From JBAXEO01 sp963789515 (GTDB lineage: Bacteria; Actinomycetota; Coriobacteriia; Anaerosomatales; JAAXUF01): a stretch of 64,000 bases of DNA. A program made the translations under genes and the position numbers. The notes under the pieces were generated by a model. That model was not told where the DNA came from. It searched no databases and was given only the letters and a program-made list of their open reading frames with translations. Of the stretch, positions 36,963 to 45,922 are shown in pieces. Location of the stretch: positions 124,001-188,000 of the forward strand of contig CAWBKW010000009.1 in assembly GCA_963789515.1 (NCBI GenBank). The letters run 5' to 3'. Within the stretch, counting starts at the first letter, position 1. Each line of letters opens with the position of its first letter.

Positions 36963-37796
36963 TCAGGTCCGCTCGACCTCGGGTGCGCACGCTGGGCTGA
37001 CGGTGTCGAAGACGGCAACCGCGGGCCGGGCACGCTGGCGGAGAATCTCCATGAGCACCCGCCAGCCGTCCTTCAGCGGGACGAGGTGGGCCGTTCCGCC
37101 CACTCGCGGACCTTCGAAGCTTGCGACCTCGACGACCTTGAGCCCCGCGAGTGCGGCGCGGATGTTCATCTCGGTCTCGATCTCGAAGCCCTCGGAACGC
37201 AGGTCGAGTCGCTTGAGCTCGCGCAGCCAGAAGCCGGTGTAGCCGTAGTTGAGGTCGGTGTAGCGCGTGCCGAACAGGATGCGGCACAGCGTCATCAGGC
37301 CGAGGTTGCCCATCTTGCGCGTGAACGTCATGTCGTCCGTGCCGCCGCCGGGTATGAAGCGTGAGCCCTTGACGTAGTCGGCACCGGCGAGCAGGGCGCC
37401 GACGAAGGCCGGTATCTCGATGGGGTCGGTCGAGCCGTCCGCGTCGATGGCGATCACGATGTCGCCGCGCGCGGCGGCGAACCCGGCGCGCAGAGCGTCG
37501 CCCTTGCCCTTGCCGGGCTGCGTGACGATCTTGATGTCGGGGAGCAGCTCGAGAGCGGTCTCAACGGTGCGGTCGGTCGAGTTTCCATCGACGAGGATGA
37601 CCTCGTAGAGGCCCCTCGGCAGCCGGGGGAGCACGTAGCCGAGGCTCTCCTCTTCGTCCCAGGCGGCGATGATGACGCTCACCCGCGGCGCGTCGCCGGG
37701 ATGGATGACACTGAGTGCCCCTTCGCCCGCCGTGTAGATCCGCGGCACGGCCCAGGGGCGGTAAGGCCGGGGTTCGAGCGCCAGTTCTGCTGCCAT
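36963..37796 (-). CDS. GT2 glycosyltransferase, dolichol/undecaprenyl-phosphate-sugar synthase type
   Basis: A 277-residue GT-A enzyme: VSVIIAAWDEEESLGYVLPR, ILVDGNSTDRTVE, PGKGKGDALRAGFAAARGD and the DXD-like AIDADGSTDP. The 'GFEIETEMN' and 'KGSRFIPGGGTDDM' segments are typical of polyprenyl-phosphate mannose/glucose synthases. It likely loads a sugar onto a polyprenyl phosphate, supplying the GT-C enzyme downstream. ATG 37796 follows CCGGAGGTGGCCACC. It is the first gene of the minus-strand operon and has a 230-nt leader. Confidence 0.88.
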   Translation of the reverse strand: MAAELALEPRPYRPWAVPRIYTAGEGALSVIHPGDAPRVSVIIAAWDEEESLGYVLPRLPRGLYEVILVDGNSTDRTVETALELLPDIKIVTQPGKGKGDALRAGFAAARGDIVIAIDADGSTDPIEIPAFVGALLAGADYVKGSRFIPGGGTDDMTFTRKMGNLGLMTLCRILFGTRYTDLNYGYTGFWLRELKRLDLRSEGFEIETEMNIRAALAGLKVVEVASFEGPRVGGTAHLVPLKDGWRVLMEILRQRARPAVAVFDTVSPACAPEVERT

Positions 37797-37880
37797 GGTG
37801 GCCACCTCCGGAGTCAATGTCTCCGACCTCATCGGGGACGTTGAAACCTGTCCTGTATGGAGCGGGGCGGCTGGCTTCGT

Positions 37881-37921
37881 CGAAAACACGAAAACCGGCC
37901 CGCTTTCTTCACTGGGCCGGT
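37881..37921 (-). terminator. Intrinsic terminator in polysaccharide operon leader
   Basis: On the minus strand ACCGGCCC (37921-37914) pairs perfectly with GGGCCGGT (37901-37894), followed by TTTTCGTGTTTTCG. It could end the FemAB-like transcript, but a promoter lies between that gene and the hairpin, so it more likely attenuates the glycosyltransferase operon starting at 37796. Confidence 0.75.
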
Positions 37922-37986
37922 CTCACCACTGACTCCCCGTCGGCCTCTTGGTGACCGTATGGCACCGACGGATCGTAGTCTCCCAT
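37909..37986 (-). CDS. Possible 25-residue leader peptide
   Basis: Starting at ATG 37986, the frame encodes MGDYDPSVPYGHQEADGESV and five further residues, stopping inside the 5' arm of the terminator hairpin. The acidic, mixed composition looks protein-like. No clear ribosome-binding site precedes it. Translation through the hairpin would prevent it from forming. Evidence is position and composition only. Confidence 0.25.
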   Translation of the reverse strand: MGDYDPSVPYGHQEADGESVVRPAQ

Positions 37987-38031
37987 GACGCATGTCTTGT
38001 GCAGCTCTTTGCGGGTTCCGGATGTCTTGGG

Positions 38032-38059
38032 ATTGTACCCATTGGACATCTCTAATCAA
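38032..38059 (-). promoter_or_regulatory. Candidate promoter of polysaccharide operon
   Basis: On the minus strand TTGATT (38059-38054) and TACAAT (38037-38032) are spaced by 16 bases. Predicted transcription starts near 38025, about 68 bases downstream of the centre of the TGTGA palindrome, a usual distance for a class I Crp-type activator. Confidence 0.5.
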
Positions 38060-38085
38060 GCTAACGCCGCGTCACTACAGGTGTC

Positions 38086-38101
38086 TGTGACGAGAATCAC
38101 A
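38086..38101. promoter_or_regulatory. Crp/Fnr-type operator (TGTGA-N6-TCACA)
   Basis: TGTGACGAGAATCACA has perfect half sites and overlaps the stop codon of the FemAB-like gene. It lies just upstream of the candidate promoter at 38032-38059 that drives the glycosyltransferase operon. Confidence 0.65.
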
Positions 38102-39368
38102 ATGGAGGAAGAAGGTCCCGGGCCTCCGCGACGGCAACCGGGAGGCAGGCATCCCCTCGGCGTGGCGCATACATCACGCCGCCGGAATCCCCCGGCGGTC
38201 GGCGGTTCGCACCTCTGCGGGCGAGGGACTTCACGGTCTTCTCGCGGAGCTGGGGGCTGACCAGCTTGCGGGCCACGCTCACCGCAGCCGAGTTCATGGC
38301 GAACTTGGATCGCAGCAGGTTTCCCGCGGCGGTCTTGTTGAAGACCCGCAGCCGCAGGTTCTCGCGCTCGCTGGTGCACCAGGCGGCCTTGTAGTGCTCG
38401 GTACCTTCGAGGAAGTCGAATCGAGCGGCTCCCTCGGCGATCGACTGCTCCATCACGTACGCGCGCAGCAGCACTCCGGGACTCGACGCGGCCCACCGCT
38501 CGTCGAAGGAGCTGAGGTAGCCCTGCATGGTGTGACCGATGAGGAAGTTGTAGCTGACCGCGACGGTCTCATCGCCGTCGGTGAGTGTGTAGATGCGCAG
38601 GTCGCCTGCTTCGAACGACGCCTGGACGATGAGCTCGTGGAACCGGGCGACGCGGGGGTCGGCGAACGCACCCGGGTAGCCCTTTGCCTGCCAGCGCGCC
38701 TGGTGGAAGCGCTGCAGTGACTCCTGGGCCTCGAGTGCGGCCGATTCGGTATCGGCCAGGGCGAGTCTGCGGACGCCGGGGTCCTCGGCAAGCCAGCGGT
38801 AGGCCTGGCGGATCTCCTTGCGGGTGTGCTTCTTGCGCGAGGCCACGTACGCCTCGTACGTCGGCGGGAGGTCGCAGTACGGACAGACCGCCGAGACGGA
38901 GCGTGAGGTGGCGAGGCCGGCCTGAGCGAACAGCGATTCGATGACCGACGGAGTCTCGGAGTCCGCGGGCAGCTTGTCGAACTCGAGCATGTCCCAGCGC
39001 GCCGACTCTTCGAGCAGCAGTCTGACGAACCCTTCCCGAGCAGGCTCCAGAACGTCAGGTGCGGCGATGACGTCCAAGTGGTTGGGCGTCAGCGTGCCCG
39101 TCCCCATGATGGCCCACCGCCGACCGCGGCCCTCCTCGGCGGTTCCGAAGAGAGGGAACGCCGCGACGAGCCGGTCCTCCTGCCAGGCGGTGAGCACGTG
39201 GAGCTCGGCTTCGGGGGCGAGTTCCTGAAGCCATGTCGAGAGCCACGCGTGAGTAAGGAAGACCGTCCTGATTGCCGATGAACCGAGCAGGTTCCACTCA
39301 TCGCGCAACGCGATGAAGCGTTGTGGCTCGGTGACCCACTCGAAGCGCAGGGTGGTCGCGGGCTCCAT
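38097..39368 (-). CDS. FemAB/CelD (BcsL)-like GNAT-fold acyltransferase
   Basis: A 423-residue protein with two GNAT-like halves. Typical segments are EWNLLGSSAIRTVFLTHAWL, PNHLDVIAAPDV, SRKKHTRKEIRQAYRWL and the conserved second-domain TVAVSYNFLIGHTMQGYLSS with FDFLEGTEHYKAAW. Such proteins occur in cellulose and exosortase-linked polysaccharide clusters and probably transfer acyl groups to a glycan or peptide. The ATG at 39368 is divergent from the GH16 gene at 39430, with a 61-bp shared promoter region. Confidence 0.82.
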   Translation of the reverse strand: MEPATTLRFEWVTEPQRFIALRDEWNLLGSSAIRTVFLTHAWLSTWLQELAPEAELHVLTAWQEDRLVAAFPLFGTAEEGRGRRWAIMGTGTLTPNHLDVIAAPDVLEPAREGFVRLLLEESARWDMLEFDKLPADSETPSVIESLFAQAGLATSRSVSAVCPYCDLPPTYEAYVASRKKHTRKEIRQAYRWLAEDPGVRRLALADTESAALEAQESLQRFHQARWQAKGYPGAFADPRVARFHELIVQASFEAGDLRIYTLTDGDETVAVSYNFLIGHTMQGYLSSFDERWAASSPGVLLRAYVMEQSIAEGAARFDFLEGTEHYKAAWCTSERENLRLRVFNKTAAGNLLRSKFAMNSAAVSVARKLVSPQLREKTVKSLARRGANRRPPGDSGGVMYAPRRGDACLPVAVAEARDLLPPL

Positions 39369-39429
39369 CGTGCGGTCTTCCTCCGTACCATTGGCGTGAC
39401 GGGCATCTCAGGAAGTACAGTTGCCACCG

Positions 39430-40379
39430 ATGAAACAGCATGAAGCCGACACTGCGCGCACGCAACCGGGACGCCGAGAGTCACGCGGCGTGCCTTGGCT
39501 CGCCGTGCTCGCGGTGGCCGGATTCGCGATGCTTGCGGTGAGCACCGTGTCGTGTGCGCCTGCGACGGGGGGCGGAGCGCCTCTCGGGCGAGACGTCGGT
39601 CACGGTCATCGCCACCGCGGCCGCGGTTCCGACGACCCCACCCGTCGCGCTCGATCCGGTTGCGACACCGAGCCAAGACCGGCTATCGGCTCGTATTCAG
39701 CGACGAGTTCACCGGACCCCGTTTCGACGCCAAGCGCTGGGCGACCTCGCTTCCGTGGGGCAACACCAACCGCAACGAGCAGCAGTACTACACCGCCGAT
39801 GCCCTGAGTCAGAGTGGCGGAGTGCTGACCATCACCGCGAGCAAGCAGTCCGAGGGTGGCAAGCCATACACGTCGGGTGTCATCAGCTCATCCAAACGGT
39901 TCCTGTTCACGTACGGATACACGGAGGTACGGGCGCAGGTGCCCGCCGGCAACGGCCTCTGGTCGGCGTTCTGGGTGGTCTCACCTCGGCCGGGGAGCAA
40001 CGAAGAGGTCGACGTCATGGAGGTGCTGGGCTCGGACCCGAGCCTGGGCTACGCGGTACTGCACTACGGCACCATGGCCGACAAGGGGAAGTCACTGTCG
40101 ACGTACCGCGACCCGGACTTCTCTACGGGGTTCCACACGTTCGCGGTCGACTGGGAGCCGGAGTCGATGGTCTGGTACGTGGACGGCGTCGAACGCTACC
40201 GGGTCTCGCAGAACATCCCCAACAACCCCATGTACCTGATCGCGAACCTGGCCGTGGGTGGTAAGGACACCTGGTCCGGTCCCCCGAATCGCTACACGGA
40301 GTTCCCCGCTCAACTGAAGATCGACTACATCCGGGTCTATCAGCGGGACGGTCAGCCCGTTCCTGCGGTCGGGCCATGA
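39430..40379 (+). CDS. Secreted GH16 glycoside hydrolase (two frame breaks in linker)
   Basis: The N-terminus has a membrane segment ending in a lipobox-like cysteine (LAVLAVAGFAMLAVSTVSC). A Thr/Pro/Val-rich linker (VTVIATAAAVPTTPPVALDP) follows, then the GH16 domain from YRLVFSDEFTGPRFDAKRW to IDYIRVYQ, with the catalytic motif EVDVME. Frames break near 39590 and 39672, both inside the linker. It is more distant from the other two GH16 proteins in this window, which share long identical stretches. It is probably an anchored enzyme acting on a surface polysaccharide. Confidence 0.82.
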
Positions 40380-41248
40380 GTCGCGGCATCCGGGAAGGGT
40401 GACCCACCCTCAGGCCACTGGTACCGCTCGCCGCCCAGATTGGCGGCGTCTCGACGAACCCGGGCAGCCATGCGCGCACGCGAGGCAGGCAAGTCCGGCG
40501 GGCGCACCAGCCTCGACCCCACGACCGGAAGGCGAGCCGAGGCGATCTCTCGCAGCCGCTCGGGCTCGGAGGGGAAGAGCCCGCGCAGTTGCGACTCGTA
40601 GCAGCCGATCGCGGCTATCCGCGCATCGAGCTCGTCAGGGGTGAGCGGGAGCGCGACGAAGGGCCGCGATTCGGCGGCCGCATCCGCAGTCGCCGACGTC
40701 TCGGGCCTCGTGCTGTAGGGATACTCCTCGTAGTAGACGATCTCTTGAGGCTCGACGATCTGTTCGACCGCCCGCCGCACCAACAGGTGGTCGACATGGC
40801 CGCCGGTCCCGGCGGGGCAGAACACGGGCGCGCCGGCGCGTGTCGCAACGGAGGATCTCCGGAGGGCCTCCGTGAGCCGCGGAAGGAAACGCTCGACATC
40901 CTCCCGCGAGGGAGGGACGAGCGGATCGGAGTAGAGGGGCGCGCCCGACGCTGCCCTTCGGTAGATCGCATCGAGGAGGCCGAGGTCTTCCGCCTCGGCG
41001 CCGAGAAGCTCCAGGGCGGTCCGGTTCTCGGCGCGCCGAAGCTCGAACGGCTGGTCGCCGGCGCCCCACGAGGCGAGCGACCGACGTGCGAGCGGGGAAA
41101 GCGGCTCGCCGGGCGGCTGGTCTGCGGTGAAGACGCTCACGACCTTCACGCTCGTGCCGGCACGCGTGAGCCGAGCGATGCCCCCGCCGCACGAGAGCGC
41201 TGCATCGTCGAGGTGCGGAGAGACGAAGATCGCGACAGCGGTCATCAT
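40352..41248 (-). CDS. PIG-L family deacetylase
   Basis: A 298-residue zinc deacetylase with the N-terminal metal motif SPHLDDAALSCGG and the second ligand group GTGGHVDHLLVRRA. PIG-L enzymes remove N-acetyl groups from GlcNAc-containing lipids or glycans. The 3' end overlaps the convergent GH16 gene by 28 bases, and the start overlaps the flippase stop by four bases. Confidence 0.9.
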   Translation of the reverse strand: MMTAVAIFVSPHLDDAALSCGGGIARLTRAGTSVKVVSVFTADQPPGEPLSPLARRSLASWGAGDQPFELRRAENRTALELLGAEAEDLGLLDAIYRRAASGAPLYSDPLVPPSREDVERFLPRLTEALRRSSVATRAGAPVFCPAGTGGHVDHLLVRRAVEQIVEPQEIVYYEEYPYSTRPETSATADAAAESRPFVALPLTPDELDARIAAIGCYESQLRGLFPSEPERLREIASARLPVVGSRLVRPPDLPASRARMAARVRRDAANLGGERYQWPEGGSPFPDAATHGPTAGTG

Positions 41249-42546
41249 GCGGCGATCTCTCCCTCGGCGGGACTATTGCCGAAGAGCACCTCGCGTGAGT
41301 CGAGCAGGCCGAACAACGAGATCGCGGCCTCACTCAGGATCCACGCGAACGCGACGCCGGTGATCCCGAACGGACCCAGGAACAGGTAGCTCAGGCCCAG
41401 GAGCAGCGCGGCACCGAGGCACTGCAGCCAGACGACCCGCCTGATCTTGCCCACCACGCGTGCGTACGCGAGATACCAGCTGTTGAAGATGACCAGCGGC
41501 GTGGCGAGGCACAGCCAGCGGAGCAGCGTGGTTCCCTCTGCGGCGTAGGTCTTCCCGAACAGCGTGAGGATCAGCGGTGCGCCGAGTGCCAGGACCAGGG
41601 CGGCGGGGATGATGAGCAGGGCCATGTACTGCAGGATGTCACGGCTGTGCTGGCCGATGTTGGGCCTGTCGGCCGCCGCCTCGGCGGTGAACGAGTCCGT
41701 CATCCCGCTCGCGAGCAGGCCGAGGGTGGTGGCGACCAGCCACGCCTGGTAGAAGTACGCGGTGGCACTCGCTCCGAGCACGGCGACTATCAGCAGCGGC
41801 AGCAGGCGAGCGGCTGCCTCGGCGACGAGCGAGCCGACATGGTCGCCGCCCGATGACAGCGCGACCTCGCGGACGGTGAGCGGTTTGGCACCGGGCGGTG
41901 CCGCTTCGACTCGGCTCGAGCGCGTGAACACGCCGAAGATCAGCCAGGTGCACAGAACGATGACGATCGGCGTCGGCAGGAACCACGACCCCACGATGCC
42001 CGCATCGGCCAGAACGCGAACGCCCAGGAAGAGGAATGCGAGTTTCGCCAGGTTGTAGATGGTGTTCTCGATGAGGACCCACTTGGCCTGGCGCAGCCCG
42101 ATGAGCACGGCGTCCTGGAGGCGGAAGATCGACCAGAGCACCGCCGCCATGACCGCCCATACCGCGACGAGCGGCCCCTCGCCGAGCAGGCCTTGCAGGC
42201 CCAGCGCCCCGCCGAGCGCGACGAACGCCAGGCTGAGCAGTACGGATGTCAGGATGACCGCGCCGTACGACACCAGGATGAGCCGGCGCGTCTGCTTCCC
42301 CGCGCGCGGCAGGAAGCGCGTCATCCCGCCACCGAACCCGAGTTGGGCTATCCCCGAGATCAGCAGCAGCGTCGAGATGACGGCCGTGCTCGAACCGACG
42401 GTCGCCGACGGGTAGAGGCGCGCGGCGAGCATCCAGTACAACAGCCCGATTCCCGCCGATATGACCTGGTTGGCGACGAGGGCGTTGGCGTTGGCGTAGA
42501 GCGGCATGCGGCCGGCGCGTAGGACTTCTCGGAGACGATCGATCAT
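41245..42546 (-). CDS. Wzx-type oligosaccharide flippase
   Basis: A 433-residue protein with about twelve to fourteen membrane helices. The first helix pair (ANALVANQVISAGIGLLYWM) and the FLPRAGKQTRRLILVSYGAV loop fit the MATE/MOP flippase superfamily. It would move lipid-linked oligosaccharide across the membrane for the polysaccharide made by the adjacent glycosyltransferases. Confidence 0.87.
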   Translation of the reverse strand: MIDRLREVLRAGRMPLYANANALVANQVISAGIGLLYWMLAARLYPSATVGSSTAVISTLLLISGIAQLGFGGGMTRFLPRAGKQTRRLILVSYGAVILTSVLLSLAFVALGGALGLQGLLGEGPLVAVWAVMAAVLWSIFRLQDAVLIGLRQAKWVLIENTIYNLAKLAFLFLGVRVLADAGIVGSWFLPTPIVIVLCTWLIFGVFTRSSRVEAAPPGAKPLTVREVALSSGGDHVGSLVAEAAARLLPLLIVAVLGASATAYFYQAWLVATTLGLLASGMTDSFTAEAAADRPNIGQHSRDILQYMALLIIPAALVLALGAPLILTLFGKTYAAEGTTLLRWLCLATPLVIFNSWYLAYARVVGKIRRVVWLQCLGAALLLGLSYLFLGPFGITGVAFAWILSEAAISLFGLLDSREVLFGNSPAEGEIAA

Positions 42547-42813
42547 GCGGCGGTCACCGGAGTGTCCGAGGGGCGGTGCGCGGTATCTCAGAGCCGTCGG
42601 TCACACCAGGTCGCCCCCAGGATCAGCAGGATCGGGCCTCTTCTCGCAGCAGGCCCCGCGCAAAGTATCGCACCTGCGGATGCGCGCTGTGAACGGCGGG
42701 CCACCGCGCGGCACTCGCGGGCGCGGTTCGCTGTCGCTCGGGCCGGTTAAGCGCCCGTGAAGGTCGCGGCAAGCGCCGGCGGATACCTTCCGCTCGTGCC
42801 GGCGGAGAGTGCT

Positions 42814-42874
42814 CGTCCTCCTCGGCGCCGAGGAGGACGGCGAGAAGCGCCGCTGCCTCGTCACATGTGGCGAG
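42814..42874 (+). promoter_or_regulatory. Leader hairpins before C39-like peptidase gene
   Basis: The 352-base gap 42547-42898 holds no gene. It contains a perfect 26-bp palindrome centred at 42826/42827 (arms CGTCCTCCTCGGC and GCCGAGGAGGACG) and a second hairpin CTCGTCAC/GTGGCGAG (42857-42874). The latter ends 14 bases before the ribosome-binding site GGAGGGG. They could be an operator and an RNA element, respectively. I did not match them to a known riboswitch. Confidence 0.45.
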
Positions 42875-42898
42875 CGGGAGATCCGGAGGGGATGCATC

Positions 42899-43711
42899 AT
42901 GCGTCGAAGAGTCGGGAACTGGATGCTGGCGTGTCTGGCCATGGCGATCCTGACGCCGGGGGTCGCTGCCGCGGCTCCCCGGCGGGGAGAGCCGCTCAAC
43001 GATCCATCACTGACGCCGGCCGTCGCCGAGCAGTGGAAGAAGGCTACCGAGGAGAAAGACGCGCAGATCGCGGGTGCGCTGGCCGCCAAGCGTTCCGCTG
43101 CGCCGGCCGGCGTCGTCACAGTAGCCGCAGCGTCGGCCTTGTACGGGGTGCACACGCTGAGCGCCACCAACTACAAGCAGGAGACGTCGTACTACTGCGG
43201 TCCGGCCTCGGCCCGCCAGAGCCTCAGCTGGCACAAGGCCAAGAGCGGTTCGTCGAAGACCCTGCCGTCGCAGGGCACCCTCGCCGGGAAGATCGGCACG
43301 AGCACGAGCGGCAGCCTCACGACCGGGATCGCACGCGCCCTCAACAGCTACAACGGCACGTTCGGCACCGTGAACTACGTCGCCTCGAACCTCACCGACA
43401 CCGGCAACCCGACCAGCGCCTTCTACACACGTATCGGATGGATGCTCGAGGACGCGCGGACCGTGCCGGTGATCCTGACCGCGACCTCCCGGATCCCCCG
43501 GTACAACGGGCACGTCTCGCGGCACTACATGTCGGTCTCAGGCATCAACGACACGGCATCGGCGGTCACGATGCGAAGCGTCGATCCCAACTACAACTCC
43601 AGCTACCGGGGAGTCTATTGGGACGCCATGGGCTCGCAGACGTCCAACGGCCTGTGCCGAGCCTGCTACCAGGCCGACGTGGACGGCAGCAACATGGCGA
43701 TGTGCTGGTGA
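42899..43711 (+). CDS. Secreted C39-like cysteine peptidase
   Basis: A 270-residue protein with a signal peptide (VGNWMLACLAMAILTPGVAA). The active-site cysteine lies in SYYCGPASARQSL, the histidine in GHVSRHYMSVSGIN and the Asp/Asn in VDPNYN, the order expected for C39-like (papain-fold) peptidases. ATG 42899 follows CCGGAGGGGATGCATC. Its target is unknown; secreted members often act on peptides or cell-wall proteins. Confidence 0.82.
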   Translation: MRRRVGNWMLACLAMAILTPGVAAAAPRRGEPLNDPSLTPAVAEQWKKATEEKDAQIAGALAAKRSAAPAGVVTVAAASALYGVHTLSATNYKQETSYYCGPASARQSLSWHKAKSGSSKTLPSQGTLAGKIGTSTSGSLTTGIARALNSYNGTFGTVNYVASNLTDTGNPTSAFYTRIGWMLEDARTVPVILTATSRIPRYNGHVSRHYMSVSGINDTASAVTMRSVDPNYNSSYRGVYWDAMGSQTSNGLCRACYQADVDGSNMAMCW

Positions 43712-43723
43712 GCGGCCTCGAGA

Positions 43724-43743
43724 GGGGCCCCTTCGGGGGCCCC
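43724..43743. terminator. Strong intergenic hairpin
   Basis: GGGGCCCC-TTCG-GGGGCCCC, a perfect 8-bp stem with a stable loop, lies 12 bases after the peptidase stop. No T-run follows, so it may stabilise the mRNA end or act as a factor-dependent terminator. Confidence 0.5.
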
Positions 43744-43764
43744 GGGAGCCGGGCGCACCGGCAC

Positions 43765-44829
43765 ATGAAGTCGAGAGGGTGCAACCGGATCGCGAGGGCG
43801 ATGCTGGCCGTGCTCGTGGTCTCCCTCGGATCGGGTGCGTGTGCAGGATGTGGCGGGGGGTCCGTCGGAGGGCCCACTACCGCAACCGCCGACTCGGCGG
43901 CGAAGCACGCAGGAGTCCGGACGGTGAAGCTTCCCTACCGGGGTTACGGCATGGCTCGGGTGGTGGGAGAGGCGCTCTACGTGACGGTCGACTCCGGAAC
44001 CGGCCTCATCGACACCCTGCTGCGCTACGACCTCGGCAGCGGCGAATCACGGCCGGTGCTCACGGTACCGGCGGATATCGCGTGGATCACCGTCAACGAG
44101 CGTTGGCTACTGTGGGAGAGCGAGAAGAGGCTGTATGCGGAACCCGTCGCCGGGGGTCCGCGGCGGGTGCTCGCGACGAGCCGGGAAGCCTACGGCCCGG
44201 CACTCGAGGGCGACACGGCGGCCTGGGTCGACCTCGAGGAAGACTCGGAGCCGAGGATTGTGACCTTCGACCTTGCGTCGGGCGAGAAGCGGGAGATCGC
44301 TCGCACCCACGTCGCCGAGTTCTACAACAACTTCATGCAGATCACCGATGGCAGGTTGCTGTGGACCGACATCTACGACGGCACGGGTCACTACGTCGTC
44401 CACGATCTGGCGACGGCCACGACCCGTGACTACCCGATGCCGGCGACGCGTTTCCGCTATCCGGGCTACGCGTGGCTCTCGGGCGACGCGGTCTACTCGA
44501 TCAACTTCGATCGGTACGACCAGTGGGACTGGGGTACACAGCAGGTGGGCCGCTACTCGCTCGCCACGCGCACGTTCACCCCGATCACGAAGGGCGGCGA
44601 GTTCGTCAACGCGCTGGCCGTCGGCCGCGACGGGGTCGCGATCATCGATTCCGAGCAGCGGCTGCTTGCCGGGCCCTCCGACGGCACCCGGCCGACGAAG
44701 GACCTGAGCGCGGCTCTGGGAACCCCGGTCGACGGGGTGCAGGTCTCTTCGGACGGCACCACGGCGGTCGCGGGTCGCTCCGTACCCGAGCGCGCCGAGA
44801 CGTCGCTGTTCATCTTCCGCCTCCGCTAG
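43765..44829 (+). CDS. Lipoprotein with beta-propeller (TolB-like) repeats
   Basis: A 354-residue protein. The signal peptide (MLAVLVVSLGSGACAGC) ends in a lipobox-like cysteine. The mature part contains repeated propeller blades with the patterns LLRYDLGSGESR, ITVNERWLLWESEKR, RIVTFDLASGEKREI, HYVVHDLATATTRDY and WLSGDAVYSINFDRY. Propellers of this kind bind ligands or proteins at the cell surface. It follows the C39-like peptidase after 53 bases. Confidence 0.78.
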   Translation: MKSRGCNRIARAMLAVLVVSLGSGACAGCGGGSVGGPTTATADSAAKHAGVRTVKLPYRGYGMARVVGEALYVTVDSGTGLIDTLLRYDLGSGESRPVLTVPADIAWITVNERWLLWESEKRLYAEPVAGGPRRVLATSREAYGPALEGDTAAWVDLEEDSEPRIVTFDLASGEKREIARTHVAEFYNNFMQITDGRLLWTDIYDGTGHYVVHDLATATTRDYPMPATRFRYPGYAWLSGDAVYSINFDRYDQWDWGTQQVGRYSLATRTFTPITKGGEFVNALAVGRDGVAIIDSEQRLLAGPSDGTRPTKDLSAALGTPVDGVQVSSDGTTAVAGRSVPERAETSLFIFRLR

Positions 44830-45443
44830 CCGCTCCCGCGCACGGGGTAGCGGAGCACCGTCTTGAGCTTCGCGGGTGCGGTGCGACCGGGGTCGTTCAG
44901 GTAGATCTCGTGATGGCTGCCGGCCACCTCATACCCGTGCTCACGAGCGAACGCGAAGAGCCGCTGCACCGTGGGGGTCTCGTCGGCATACGGGCCGACG
45001 TTGAGGATCTGCACGCTTTCGCCCTCGGAATACGTCTGGACGCGTACGTCGTCGAGGCGGGGCACGTCCTTCTTGGAGGCGACCTTCGCGCGGACCTCAT
45101 CGACGAACTCCGAGTCGACCTCGTCCGGGAGGAGGATCATGAGCCGCCACGCAGTCGTGTCCGGTGATGCCGGGGGCTCTCCCGGCCCGCCGTCGGCGTC
45201 CCAGTAGAGACCCTCCGACGGCATCACCGGGTATGAGAGCGACAGCCGCTTCTTGGCCGCGAACTTCACGGGGTAGGCGAGTCCGTACAGCGCACCCATC
45301 GACAGCTGGAAGTCGGGTCCGCCAACACCGCTGAGTCCGTCGATCATCAGGAATCGGAGCGGTGGCACGTCGACGAGGACAGGGGCCGAGGCGCTCGGCT
45401 TGTAGAGCGCCGCGTACCGCTTCTTCAGGTCGAGGGTCTCCAT
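44826..45443 (-). CDS. GyrI-like small-molecule-binding domain protein
   Basis: A 205-residue protein with the GyrI-like pattern: VPPLRFLMIDGLSGVGG, TAWRLMILLPDEVD and the C-terminal HGYEVAGSHHEIYLNDPGRT with TVLRYPV. It belongs to the SHS2/GyrI fold that binds small molecules or DNA gyrase. It overlaps the convergent propeller gene by four bases. Confidence 0.85.
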   Translation of the reverse strand: METLDLKKRYAALYKPSASAPVLVDVPPLRFLMIDGLSGVGGPDFQLSMGALYGLAYPVKFAAKKRLSLSYPVMPSEGLYWDADGGPGEPPASPDTTAWRLMILLPDEVDSEFVDEVRAKVASKKDVPRLDDVRVQTYSEGESVQILNVGPYADETPTVQRLFAFAREHGYEVAGSHHEIYLNDPGRTAPAKLKTVLRYPVRGSG

Positions 45444-45487
45444 CGCAATCCCTTCACGGCAGAACGCAGGCCTGGGGTGAAGGTACC

Positions 45488-45715
45488 CTACCCTCTCCCG
45501 CGCAGCACCCGCGCATCGACTCCTGCGGCCCTCAGGGCGAGGACGATCTTCTCAGGATTCGTCGAGCTGTCGTCGAACATCACCGAGACGATGCCGAGCG
45601 AACGCACGGCAACCACCTTCGCCACACCGCCGATGCGCGAGACCGTCATCTCTGCGAAGGCCGTAGCCCACTCACTGGTCAACGCCGACGTCTTCAAGTG
45701 AATCGCTCTGAGCAT
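45488..45715 (-). CDS. Small HMA-fold-like protein without CxxC
   Basis: A 75-residue protein. The pattern (MTVSRIGGVAKVVAVRSLGIVSVMFDDSSTN... in two beta-alpha-beta halves) resembles heavy-metal-associated domains, but the metal-binding CxxC is replaced by KTSALTSEW. ATG 45715 is chosen because AAGGAGG lies six bases upstream. It may be a structural relative that no longer binds copper. Confidence 0.55.
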   Translation of the reverse strand: MLRAIHLKTSALTSEWATAFAEMTVSRIGGVAKVVAVRSLGIVSVMFDDSSTNPEKIVLALRAAGVDARVLRGRG

Positions 45716-45922
45716 GTCGTCCTCCTTCTTCAGGCGCCGCGCCACGGCCTGACTCTATCCGGCACCTCTGACAATCCCTCGGTGTGGTGAAGGGCCTGTC
45801 AGGAGGATGTGGCGATTCGGGGAAATGGTTGTAGAGCCGGGGCATGGCCGGTGCGGGGTCACGGTACCGTCCTCCCTGCTCAGCGCGAGAGCGTTGGAGG
45901 AGCCGTCACGTATACTGCCGGC

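Noticed and set aside
10032..37988. Shared ATGGGAGAC in the leaders at 10036 and 37978
   Set aside because: A single 9-mer match found by eye in 64 kb is within chance, and the surrounding structures do not align.
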